34,270 nt of DNA from Funiculus sociatus GB2-C1 (lineage in GTDB: Bacteria; Cyanobacteriota; Cyanobacteriia; Cyanobacteriales; FACHB-T130), in NCBI RefSeq assembly GCF_039962115.1, contig NZ_JAMPKJ010000062.1:1-34270 (forward strand), written 5' to 3'. A model generated the notes under the pieces. It was not told the origin of the DNA, made no database searches, and worked only from the letters and a program-made list of their open reading frames with translations. Positions within the stretch are counted from its first letter, which is position 1. Every line of letters begins with the position of its first letter. Of this stretch, positions 25,801 through 32,090 are shown piece by piece. The position numbers and the translations under genes are program-made.

Positions 25801-27287
25801 GCGCAAGCTCCGGAGATGGTCAAGCAAGCTCCGGAGATGGTCAAGCAAGCTCCGGAGATGGTCAAACAGATCAGGCAGGCCGCCCTCTCAACTCTTCCCA
25901 AGAGGCTAATTCATCACCGAAACAATCGGTACAGGCAAACGTGCCATCAGTTTCAGATAGAAGTGGAGACTCGATTTCTGCGCTTGATGAATCCTATACG
26001 CGGCAATTTGAGCAATATTTAGGGCTGGATGCTCAACCTCGAATTACAACACTGGCAGATGCTCAGGCAAATCTACAAAAAATTGAGCAAGCAACTGGAG
26101 TTAAACCTGCACTCATCTATATAGCTTTTGTCCCCCAGACGGCTGCACCCAGTGGGACAGCAAACGCTGTCATGGAGCAATCAAACAAACCAGAAACCCA
26201 GCAACAGTCTAGTTCCCCAAGCACAGTGACCCAAATTCGGACTGTGCATGATAACGACCAGCTGGAATTAATGGTAGTGACATCAGATGGTGTACCAATT
26301 CGCAAGCGGGTTGATGGGACAATGCGATCGCAAGTTCTCAACATTGCCAATAAATTCCGCTCCCAAGTCATTAACCCCCGAAAACAGAACGGCTACCTAG
26401 CTCCAGCCCAACAACTCTATAAGTGGCTGATAGCACCCATCGCCGCTGATTTACAACAGCAAGGTATCCAGAATCTGGTCTTCATCCCAGACACAGGCTT
26501 ACGCTCTATCCCTATGGCTGCTCTCCACGATGGTCAAAAGTTTCTCGTGCAGAACTACAGCGTCGGGATGATGCCCAGTCTCAGCCTCACCGATACCACA
26601 CACAAAGACATCAAAAACTCTCAAGTCCTGGCAATGGGAATGGCGAAATTCCCCAACCACAGCCCCTTACCAGCAGTACCTCTGGAGTTGGCTAGCATCA
26701 CACCAAATCTGTGGAAGGGCAAGTCCTTCCTCAACGATACCTTCACCCTAAAAAATCTCAAGTCGCAACGCAGCAGTTCGCAGCCCTTTGCCATCGTCCA
26801 CTTGGCAACCCATGCCGAATTTGAGTTTGGTCCCCCCAGCAAATCTTACATTCAGCTATGGGACACCAAACTCCGATTAGACCAACTGCGACAAATGGGC
26901 TGGAACGATCCGCCTGTGGAGTTATTAGTGCTAAGTGCCTGTCGCACAGCACTAGGCAGCGAACAAGCAGAGATGGGCTTTGCTGGCTTAGCTATTCAGG
27001 CAGGCGTAAAGTCGGCACTGGGCAGTCTATGGTACGTCAACGATGCCGGAACACTGGGACTGATGACCAACTTCTACGAACAATTGAAAGAAACCCCCAC
27101 CAAAGCCCAGGCATTACGAGAGGCGCAGATAGCGATGCTCAATGGGAAAATACGCATTGAGGGCAATCAAATGGTTACTCTCAAGGGAAATATGGTGCTA
27201 CCTCCAGAACTGTCAAGACAAGGAAGTAAGAGTCTCGCGCATCCCTATTACTGGGCAGCTTTCACCATAATTGGGAATCCCTGGTAA
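22827..27287 (+). CDS. Exported haemagglutinin-TPS / CHAT domain protein 2
   Basis: 1486 residues from ATG 22827, with AGGA about ten bases upstream. A long signal peptide (basic n-region, core YLILPLALSFLPVS, likely cut after LAIA near residue 51) leads into a TPS haemagglutinin domain (about 53-270) with LFLMNPAGIVFG. A shorter beta-helix section runs to about 700. Residues about 705-990 are a Gly/Thr/Ser/Asn-rich array of low complexity encoded by tandem DNA repeats. The CHAT domain (about 1078-1486) keeps HLATHAEF (H1329) and VLSACRTA (C1372) and ends HPYYWAAFTIIGNPW. N- and C-terminal regions are close to those of CHAT protein 1, whereas the centre is unrelated. Expected to be a secreted or surface-held caspase-like protease or a catalytically inert adhesin; the dyad favours activity. 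The gene ends at a 15-bp stem hairpin. Confidence 0.93.
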   Translation: MKVGVCSISFLLKAKNQVGKETGKGLRYLILPLALSFLPVSSPMGIKLAIAQPQPIVPDADTGTQVNTNGDRFDITGGKVSNDQTNLFHSFTQFGLDANQIANFISLPGIQNILGRVTGGNASVINGIIQVTNGNANLFLMNPAGIVFGSGASLNVPASFTATTATGIGFGDNWLSAYGNNNYAALNGNPNAFAFTNAQPGAIVNAGQLSVPLGKDIALLGGTVVNTGNLQAPEGNITVTAVPGKNMVRLSQPGNVLSLEVQPLPPSVPIAPSPSVAPSLPQLLTGGGGVNATGLTVNSSGQVVLTGSNISIPTEPGVVIASGNLNVSGQTGGKVQILGNQVGLVGANINASGTNGGGSVLIGGDYQGKGTVPNAERTYIDSTSTINANSLLNGDGGRVIVWADQATEFFGNISARGGDNSGNGGFVEVSGKINLNFKGTVDTQAPKGTMGTLLLDPVDIKINSGSGDGAADGTNTFAGDPSGTTARILSGDPGPTIIYESELEGISGSTNISLQASNNITIEKLTDNALTFDPGTGRISFTAGGAFSMDRGDTIVAEGRTVSISGATGVTVGNIDTSAKSQGNAGGVSLTSSSGNIIAGNIITSDQGPGNAGSVNLTARSNISAGDITTADQSQGNAGSITVLSTGGTINVGNLDASEQGPGDSGAVNLTASGNITHKTIDQSEQGPGDAAASANVRPTTGTNTNTGNTGGNTGNTGGNQNPPPGGNTGGNTGNTGGSTGNTGGNQNPPPGGDTGGNTGNTGGSTGNTGGNQNPPPGGDTGGNTGNTGGSTGNTGGNQNPPGGNQNPSGGGSTGGDTGGSTGGTGSTGGDTGGSTGGSTGGTGSTGGDTGGSTGGTGSTGGDTGGSTGGSTGGTGSTGGDTGGSTGGTGSTGGDTGGTGNTGGSTGGNTGGGTGASSGNTDSSTGGTGGTGGNQGSGSTGGNQGSGSSTDSSNGGTGSTGGTGSNSGSGTGGTTTNKPSSGGSKTDAGSDRASSGDGQASSGDGQASSGDGQTDQAGRPLNSSQEANSSPKQSVQANVPSVSDRSGDSISALDESYTRQFEQYLGLDAQPRITTLADAQANLQKIEQATGVKPALIYIAFVPQTAAPSGTANAVMEQSNKPETQQQSSSPSTVTQIRTVHDNDQLELMVVTSDGVPIRKRVDGTMRSQVLNIANKFRSQVINPRKQNGYLAPAQQLYKWLIAPIAADLQQQGIQNLVFIPDTGLRSIPMAALHDGQKFLVQNYSVGMMPSLSLTDTTHKDIKNSQVLAMGMAKFPNHSPLPAVPLELASITPNLWKGKSFLNDTFTLKNLKSQRSSSQPFAIVHLATHAEFEFGPPSKSYIQLWDTKLRLDQLRQMGWNDPPVELLVLSACRTALGSEQAEMGFAGLAIQAGVKSALGSLWYVNDAGTLGLMTNFYEQLKETPTKAQALREAQIAMLNGKIRIEGNQMVTLKGNMVLPPELSRQGSKSLAHPYYWAAFTIIGNPW
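24955..25245 (+). repeat. 78-bp tandem repeat inside CHAT gene 2
   Basis: The landmark GGCAACCAAAACCCACC recurs at 24981, 25059, 25137 and 25215, exactly 78 bp apart. Each unit encodes 26 residues containing GNQNPPPGG and two or three NTGG words. Copies are nearly identical in DNA, so the expansion is recent. Confidence 0.95.
25256..25560 (+). repeat. Alternating 54/42-bp higher-order repeat inside CHAT gene 2
   Basis: The landmark GGCACGGGCA occurs at 25296, 25350, 25392, 25446, 25488 and 25518: intervals 54, 42, 54, 42 and 30 bp. The building blocks are 12-bp ACAGGTGGTRRC-like and 9-bp units encoding TGGS/TGGD/TGG. The 54+42 pair looks duplicated as a 96-bp block. Confidence 0.92.
25803..25865 (+). 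repeat. 21-bp tandem repeat, three identical copies
   Basis: GCAAGCTCCGGAGATGGTCA plus A, at 25803-25823, 25824-25844 and 25845-25865, encodes ASSGDGQ three times in the linker before the CHAT domain of CHAT protein 2. Confidence 0.95.
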
Positions 27288-27294
27288 TAGAGTT

Positions 27295-27346
27295 TTGAGT
27301 TTTGAGTTTTCAACTAAGAAAATTTCTTGACAAACTCAAAACTCAA
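27295..27346. terminator. Bidirectional hairpin between CHAT gene 2 and hydrolase gene
   Basis: A 15-bp perfect inverted repeat, TTGAGTTTTGAGTTT (27295-27309) and AAACTCAAAACTCAA (27332-27346), lies between the convergent stop codons at 27287 and 27350. T-rich and A-rich arms suit termination in both directions. Confidence 0.65.
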
Positions 27347-27349
27347 CAT

Positions 27350-28252
27350 TCAACACTCAATATTGTTTAATGCCCAGTTGCGAATCAGCGCATTCACCTG
27401 TTCTGGCACCTCGTCATGGGGACAATGACCCGCCCGCAGAAAATGTTCTGTCAGTTGAGGGTAGAATTTGCGAAACTTCTCTGACCTCTCTTTAGCATTT
27501 ATCCAAGGGTCTGCTTCTCCCCAGAGCATTAACAACGGACAGCGCAGCTGCTGTAATAAAACATCAACTTTTTCGCCTTGGGAGGTTCTAAATACCGAGG
27601 CAAACACTTGCACAGCACCATCGTCACAGGAAGGACGATATATTTCGTCTATCAACTGCTCTGTAATCGCACTCTTGTCGAGATAAACTTTCTCTAGCGT
27701 ATTGCGAATCACCGAGCGTTGCCGCACGTACTGAAACAGCAAAAAACTTGCCCACGGTTGCTGAAAAATTGATTGGGTTGCCTCACCCAGCACTTTTTGA
27801 AAGGGATGAGGTTCGGGGGCAGGATCTTTAACTGTAAACGGGCCAGCACTATTGAGCAATACTAAACCCGCCGCCTGCTCCGGACATTGAGCTGCCACAC
27901 ACAACGCCGCATAGCCGCCTAAAGAGTTCCCTGCCACTAAAGCAGGTTGACCAATGACGCTGGTAATGAAATCATGCAGCTGGTCGCGCCATAAGTCGCT
28001 GGTATACTGCCATTCCGGTTTGGCGGAACGTCCGAAGCCTAGCAAGTCAATTGCCCAAACTTCAAAATCTTTACTAAGTCCAGTAATATTCTTGCGCCAG
28101 TGGTCTGTGGAGGCACCAAAGCCATGAATCAATAACAGGGGTGGGCGTTCGGGGTGCCGTTGTCCCGCCTTTACATAATAAATGGACTGCCCTCGCCATT
28201 GCCAATACGTGCCAGGGATGGGGGCAGTAGAAGCCGCTGGAGTTGCCTGCAT
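27350..28252 (-). CDS. Alpha/beta-fold hydrolase
   Basis: 300 residues from ATG 28252, no clear Shine-Dalgarno. Oxyanion-hole motif HGFGAS (43-48), nucleophile elbow GNSLGG (S110), acid in LWGEADPW (D248) and base in RAGHCPH (H276) complete the triad. A cap region lies between about 135 and 235. No signal peptide, so cytosolic or thylakoid-peripheral. Its overall layout, including GNSLGGYAAL, resembles the cyanobacterial and plastid group that contains pheophytinase-like and chlorophyll-dephytylase-like enzymes, but the substrate cannot be read from sequence. It is divergent from clpS, 287 bp apart, and convergent with CHAT gene 2, so it is probably transcribed alone. Confidence 0.92.
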   Translation of the reverse strand: MQATPAASTAPIPGTYWQWRGQSIYYVKAGQRHPERPPLLLIHGFGASTDHWRKNITGLSKDFEVWAIDLLGFGRSAKPEWQYTSDLWRDQLHDFITSVIGQPALVAGNSLGGYAALCVAAQCPEQAAGLVLLNSAGPFTVKDPAPEPHPFQKVLGEATQSIFQQPWASFLLFQYVRQRSVIRNTLEKVYLDKSAITEQLIDEIYRPSCDDGAVQVFASVFRTSQGEKVDVLLQQLRCPLLMLWGEADPWINAKERSEKFRKFYPQLTEHFLRAGHCPHDEVPEQVNALIRNWALNNIEC

Positions 28253-28361
28253 CAGAGGAATATTAAGTAATGTTAACTTCTTTATTTTAGCTTGGACGAA
28301 GGGTTGGGTGGTTTTGGGCGTCGAGTTAGCAGATTTTGCGAGTGTTGAGTAATATAAAAAA

Positions 28362-28462
28362 AGCAGCGATCAAATCTTAAAGTTTGCCTTGAATGATCCA
28401 ACCCAGAAGCGGTAGTCGCAAGCTCGTTCGCAACGCTTACGCACTCTCTTCGCATCGCTGCT
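28362..28462. other. Possible structured element between hydrolase and clpS genes
   Basis: AGCAGCGAT (28362-28370) and ATCGCTGCT (28454-28462) are exact complements bracketing 83 bases, inside which GCAAGCTCGTTCGCAACGC can pair again locally. On + strand this could be the 5' part of a clpS leader; it may also be a dispersed repeat. Confidence 0.35.
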
Positions 28463-28539
28463 GGGGCAGAAAAAAGGAGATTTCAAGTAAAATTGCTTAG
28501 TTGTAGATAACTGTAAATAACACAAAAGAGGGGAGAGCA

Positions 28540-28821
28540 GTGTCTGTCGAAACTGTAGAAAAGCGTTCAACAGTCCGTAAACTCGCGCCTCGTTATCGTG
28601 TGTTGCTCCATAATGATGACTTCAACCCAATGGAGTACGTGGTGCAGATATTGATAACGACGGTGCCAAATATCACGCAACCTCAGGCCGTCAGCATTAT
28701 GATGGAAGCTCACACTAACGGGCTGGCCTTAGTAATTACCTGCGCCCAGGAACACGCGGAGTTTTATTGCGAAACTTTGAAAAATCACGGTCTGACCAGC
28801 ACAATTGAACCAGACGAGTAG
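28540..28821 (+). CDS. clpS: ATP-dependent Clp protease adaptor ClpS
   Basis: 93 residues from GTG 28540, supported by the strong ribosome binding site GAGGGGAGAG just upstream. The core motif YRVLLHNDDFNPMEYVV (19-35) supplies the N-degron pocket residues (HNDD, M), and MMEAHTNGLALV (54-65) is the conserved second half. ClpS delivers substrates with N-terminal Leu, Phe, Tyr or Trp to ClpC/ClpAP and blocks other substrates; cyanobacteria usually have two ClpS forms. The CPBP protease gene starts 17 bases after the stop, so the two form an operon. A role in turnover of small or N-end-rule substrates is family knowledge. Confidence 0.97.
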   Translation: MSVETVEKRSTVRKLAPRYRVLLHNDDFNPMEYVVQILITTVPNITQPQAVSIMMEAHTNGLALVITCAQEHAEFYCETLKNHGLTSTIEPDE

Positions 28822-28838
28822 CGCTTAAGAGGCAAGGG

Positions 28839-29678
28839 TTGTTTAAATTAAACCTCGTCCGTTTAGCCCAGTACCCAGCGCCCGTGCGGCTGGGCTTATT
28901 TTTCCTAAGCTTGCTCTCAATCTGGTTGCCTCTAGCATCACCAATTTACATATTTGTCAAGGATAGTAACTTGGTCACTATCCTGACTATGGGGCTGTTG
29001 TTCGTCGAGTTTCTGTTGCTACTGAGGTTTTGGGGTCAGAATGTCTATCAGCAATCCCATTTGCTACGAAGCTATGGTTTGCAAGGAACGCGACGAAACG
29101 GATTAGAGCTTTTATCTGGGCTTGGTGTTGGTGTCATTATTACCTTCAGTTTGTTTTGGCTGGAGGGGCTGTTGGGTTGGCTGGTTTGGCAAAGTCCCAC
29201 AGTTGTTTTACCCAGGTTGGTTGTCGAAGGTTTAGCTAGCGCTTTGGGTATTGGTTTGGCAGAGGAATTGGTATTCCGGGGCTGGCTGCTGGATGAACTG
29301 GAACGAGATTATCGCCCTCGCGTGGTTCTGTGGGCAGATGTTTTAATATTTGCCTTGCTGCACTTTCTGAAGCCGCCTGCGGAGATTCTGCGGACTTTAC
29401 CTGGGTTTCCGGGGTTGATATTGTTTGGCTTAACGCTGGTGTGGGCGAAGCGTGGAAGCAAAGGTCGCCTCGGTTTATCGATTGGTCTGCACGCTGGTAT
29501 GGTTTGGGGATATTACATCATTAATGTAGGGCAAATGGTGCAATATTCTGGTCGGGTTTCTGACTGGATTACTGGTGTTGATAAGAATCCTTTGGCTGGG
29601 GCGATGGGGTTGATGTTTTTGGGAGTTTTGGCGTTTTTGATGAGGATGCGATCGCGATCGCCAAAAATCTCGTCTTGA
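28839..29678 (+). CDS. CPBP-family intramembrane metalloprotease (CAAX protease / Rce1-like)
   Basis: 279 residues from a TTG start; AAGAGG about eight bases upstream supports it, and the next in-frame ATG is 50 codons later. Seven or so membrane segments. The family signature is present: EELVFRG (E142, E143, R147), H175 in ALLHFLK and H218 in GLHAGMVWG, which coordinate the catalytic metal in Rce1-like proteases. Members are used for CAAX processing in eukaryotes and for bacteriocin maturation/immunity or membrane protein quality control in bacteria. It is translated from the clpS transcript, suggesting a link to protein turnover; the substrate is unknown. The end overlaps HIP1-rich sequence around 29648-29690. 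Confidence 0.92.
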   Translation: MFKLNLVRLAQYPAPVRLGLFFLSLLSIWLPLASPIYIFVKDSNLVTILTMGLLFVEFLLLLRFWGQNVYQQSHLLRSYGLQGTRRNGLELLSGLGVGVIITFSLFWLEGLLGWLVWQSPTVVLPRLVVEGLASALGIGLAEELVFRGWLLDELERDYRPRVVLWADVLIFALLHFLKPPAEILRTLPGFPGLILFGLTLVWAKRGSKGRLGLSIGLHAGMVWGYYIINVGQMVQYSGRVSDWITGVDKNPLAGAMGLMFLGVLAFLMRMRSRSPKISS

Positions 29679-29825
29679 GCGATCGCGCTTTTCTGATAGC
29701 AAACATTCCCCGATAATTGTGTATTGTGTAGTTTAACCGCACCCAAGTTGGTAATGCAGTTCCGCCGCTACTTTCATTAAAATTGGTACCGGAAATTTAT
29801 ACCATAATTTATGCACTCAAAGAAG

Positions 29826-30467
29826 TTAAAAAACCATTTGTGCCGCAGATGTACCAACCAGACACGCTCTTTCCAGATTCACTCCAGTCAAATTAACACC
29901 ATCTAACTCAGCACAAAGCAGATTTGCTCCTGACAAATTAGCACCAGCGAGATTTGCACCCCTTAAGTCGGCTTCTTCCAAATTTGCATCAGTAAGCAAA
30001 GCACCTCGCAAATCTGCTTGACTCAAATCTGCACCTTGGAGATTAGCACCGCTCAAGTTTACGCCTCGCAAGTCAGCACTGCGTAAATCTACACCCTGCA
30101 AATTCACGCTCATCAAGTTAGCGCCGCTTAAGAAAGCACCAGCAAAAGACGCTTGGGTTAGCTTAGTCCCCATCAAATTCGCGCCCCGCAGGTTGCTTCC
30201 CCGCAAGTCAGCACCAGTTAAGTCAGCTTGCATCAAGTTAGCGCCCAACAGGTTAGCCCGCAAATCTGCCCCCGCTAAAAGACTCTCGATTAAATTAGCG
30301 CCATCTAGACGGGCGCGTTCTAAATTTGAGCCACTAAAATTTGTACCGACGAGATTAGCACCAGCGAGATTAATCCCCCGCAAATCGACGCTAGAGAGGT
30401 CTTCGTCTTCTAAATCGGCACCTGGTAGTTGCTTGAGTTTGCCTAAGCGAATTGCTTCGATGTCCAT
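29826..30467 (-). CDS. Pentapeptide-repeat protein
   Basis: 213 residues from ATG 30467, with AGGA eight bases upstream. After 15 non-repeat residues the sequence is an unbroken run of about 35 pentapeptides of the form A(D/N)LxG/A(N/D)L, which fold as a right-handed quadrilateral beta-helix. No signal peptide or membrane segment, so cytoplasmic or thylakoid-lumen entry is not indicated. The few known functions (gyrase protection, others) depend on features not visible here, so no role is assigned. Cyanobacteria carry dozens of such proteins. The gene lies 93 bp downstream of the DICT gene on the same strand. Confidence 0.92.
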   Translation of the reverse strand: MDIEAIRLGKLKQLPGADLEDEDLSSVDLRGINLAGANLVGTNFSGSNLERARLDGANLIESLLAGADLRANLLGANLMQADLTGADLRGSNLRGANLMGTKLTQASFAGAFLSGANLMSVNLQGVDLRSADLRGVNLSGANLQGADLSQADLRGALLTDANLEEADLRGANLAGANLSGANLLCAELDGVNLTGVNLERACLVGTSAAQMVF

Positions 30468-30479
30468 TGATTCCTATTT

Positions 30480-30531
30480 GAAGGATTGAAGGATTGAAGG
30501 ATGGCTAATTGTTGTTTTAATACTATTAGCC
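30480..30531. repeat. 8-bp tandem repeat and TAGCC-type inverted repeat
   Basis: GAAGGATT occurs three times in a row (30480-30503, last copy ending in G), then GGCTAAT (30503-30509) faces ATTAGCC (30525-30531). The second part is related to the repeat at 14137-14194. Both lie in the leader of the pentapeptide gene. Confidence 0.75.
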
Positions 30532-30560
30532 ATTAGCTTGATGTATTTTTACCTTTTGCC

Positions 30561-31973
30561 CTAATTTGCAACGCGGTTGGGTTGTGTAGTTGTACCGCTA
30601 TACAAGTTAGCATCTAACAGCCACATTGCCGTTGTTACTTTAGTTGGGCTAACTGGTAGAATTAAACCCTGTTGCATACCCATGACTAACAGAGATAGAG
30701 TTTCAACAAGTTTGGGATCGAAGCGATCGCCTTGTTTTTGCCTACACCCATCTAAAGCTTTGGACAAATTCTCTTCACTGTCAGGATCAGATTTTCTAGC
30801 TTTAGCTAATCGCCACTGAAAATCTGCTACTAACGCTAAAATCCTCGATTCCAAGGGAATTTCATCCCCAGCCAACCCCGCAGGTGTTCCCATGCCATTC
30901 CACCATTCAGACTGGTGAGTGACGATTTGAGCTACTGCCCGTAATTGTGGCATGGTTCGCAACGCTTGCGCCCCCGGCACCAAAGGACAAGTCAGGGGAC
31001 AACTCGGTGCTTCATCGTCGTAAAGCTTCGTCATACTGGGTTCCAAAATACTTTCTGCACTCTGCAAAGGATCGATGCGGTGCAGCAACCCTGCAAGGCG
31101 CAGTCGCTTCATCTGCCAAGCAGGTAAGTCTAGGATCTGTCCCATCATTTCGGAGAGCGCCACGACTTCAGCAGCTGCCATTGGGTTAGTGACATCCGCC
31201 ATATCCATCAGCTGCGCCATCCGCAGAAATGCTTGGACTTCGTTGGAAACCAAGTTGCGATCCAGTGCTTGTTGGCGAGAACCTGTAGGGATGTTTGAAT
31301 GCTCGCCTGTAGATAATATGTCTTCTTGCCCATCTTGGAGATAATCTATCACGCGAGACACAACCACGCTTAGCTGCTCTGATGAAGCTAAAGATGGATG
31401 AATATTGTCTCTTGTGGCGAGTAGTTTTTTCTCAAGTTCTGGATCGTAGGGGGCGATGTGCGCGATCGCTAAATCTACTGTCTCTTTTACTAACTCCGGC
31501 TCAAATGTCCATAATCCATAAAATTTGCGCTCTAAGTCTGACGCTGGTTGTCCTGCTGTACCATAATCTTCCGCAGACAGCTCTTGACAAAGCACCATTG
31601 CTGTGTAACTAGGCGAAATTATGATCAGGTGCCATTCTTCAGCTACCGGATCGGCTGGATCTAATCCTACTAATGCCACGTTGGGCATCTGGCTGGTGGG
31701 GTGTTCTTTAAAACCGGCATCCGCTGCCGCCATGATCACAATCTGACCCGCCTTTTGTGCTATTTCTCCATAGCGATCCGCTTCTTGCAGATACCATTTC
31801 CCCCGCTGGAAGGCTGCGATTACTAGAGGTAAACTGTCCTCAGTTAAAATGTGGTCTTCCAGGGCATGGCACAAGGATACTAGGGTGTTTTTGTAGTACA
31901 CCCCAAATCTTATTGGTCTTTTGCCCGTTTTGTGGGCTGCTTCTAGCTGTTGGAGAATTGAGCCTTCTAACAT
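30561..31973 (-). CDS. DICT sensory domain plus degenerate HD-GYP-like domain protein
   Basis: 470 residues from ATG. Residues about 1-135 match the DICT domain (found with diguanylate cyclases and two-component proteins), seen in GVYYKNTLVSLCHALED and WYLQEADRYGEIAQKAG. Residues about 240-440 resemble an HD-GYP domain in helix pattern: LAGLLHRIDP (H298) takes the place of the HDIGK motif and TPAGLAGDEIPLESRILALVADFQWRL is a close variant of the loop after the GYP motif. Metal-ligand Asp is missing at LLHRID and the GYP is changed to GTP (362-364) in NGMGTP, so cyclic-di-GMP hydrolysis is doubtful. It is more likely a sensor or scaffold. Signal sensed is unknown. The rSAM gene ends 118 bp upstream on the same strand. 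Confidence 0.85.
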   Translation of the reverse strand: MLEGSILQQLEAAHKTGKRPIRFGVYYKNTLVSLCHALEDHILTEDSLPLVIAAFQRGKWYLQEADRYGEIAQKAGQIVIMAAADAGFKEHPTSQMPNVALVGLDPADPVAEEWHLIIISPSYTAMVLCQELSAEDYGTAGQPASDLERKFYGLWTFEPELVKETVDLAIAHIAPYDPELEKKLLATRDNIHPSLASSEQLSVVVSRVIDYLQDGQEDILSTGEHSNIPTGSRQQALDRNLVSNEVQAFLRMAQLMDMADVTNPMAAAEVVALSEMMGQILDLPAWQMKRLRLAGLLHRIDPLQSAESILEPSMTKLYDDEAPSCPLTCPLVPGAQALRTMPQLRAVAQIVTHQSEWWNGMGTPAGLAGDEIPLESRILALVADFQWRLAKARKSDPDSEENLSKALDGCRQKQGDRFDPKLVETLSLLVMGMQQGLILPVSPTKVTTAMWLLDANLYSGTTTQPNRVAN

Positions 31974-32090
31974 GGTTTGGACTTTTGTTAAACTAACCGC
32001 TTCCGGCGCAGAGTGCGCTAAATATAGACAAAAGAGAGGGAGAGATTTTGAGGTTTTGTGGAGTGGGCAATATGCCTGCCCCAGTATATT

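Noticed and set aside
25003-26022. 339-codon + strand frame inside CHAT gene 2
   Set aside because: Read in another frame of the same tandem repeats (Ala/Gln/Val pattern); repeats without stops open all frames at once.
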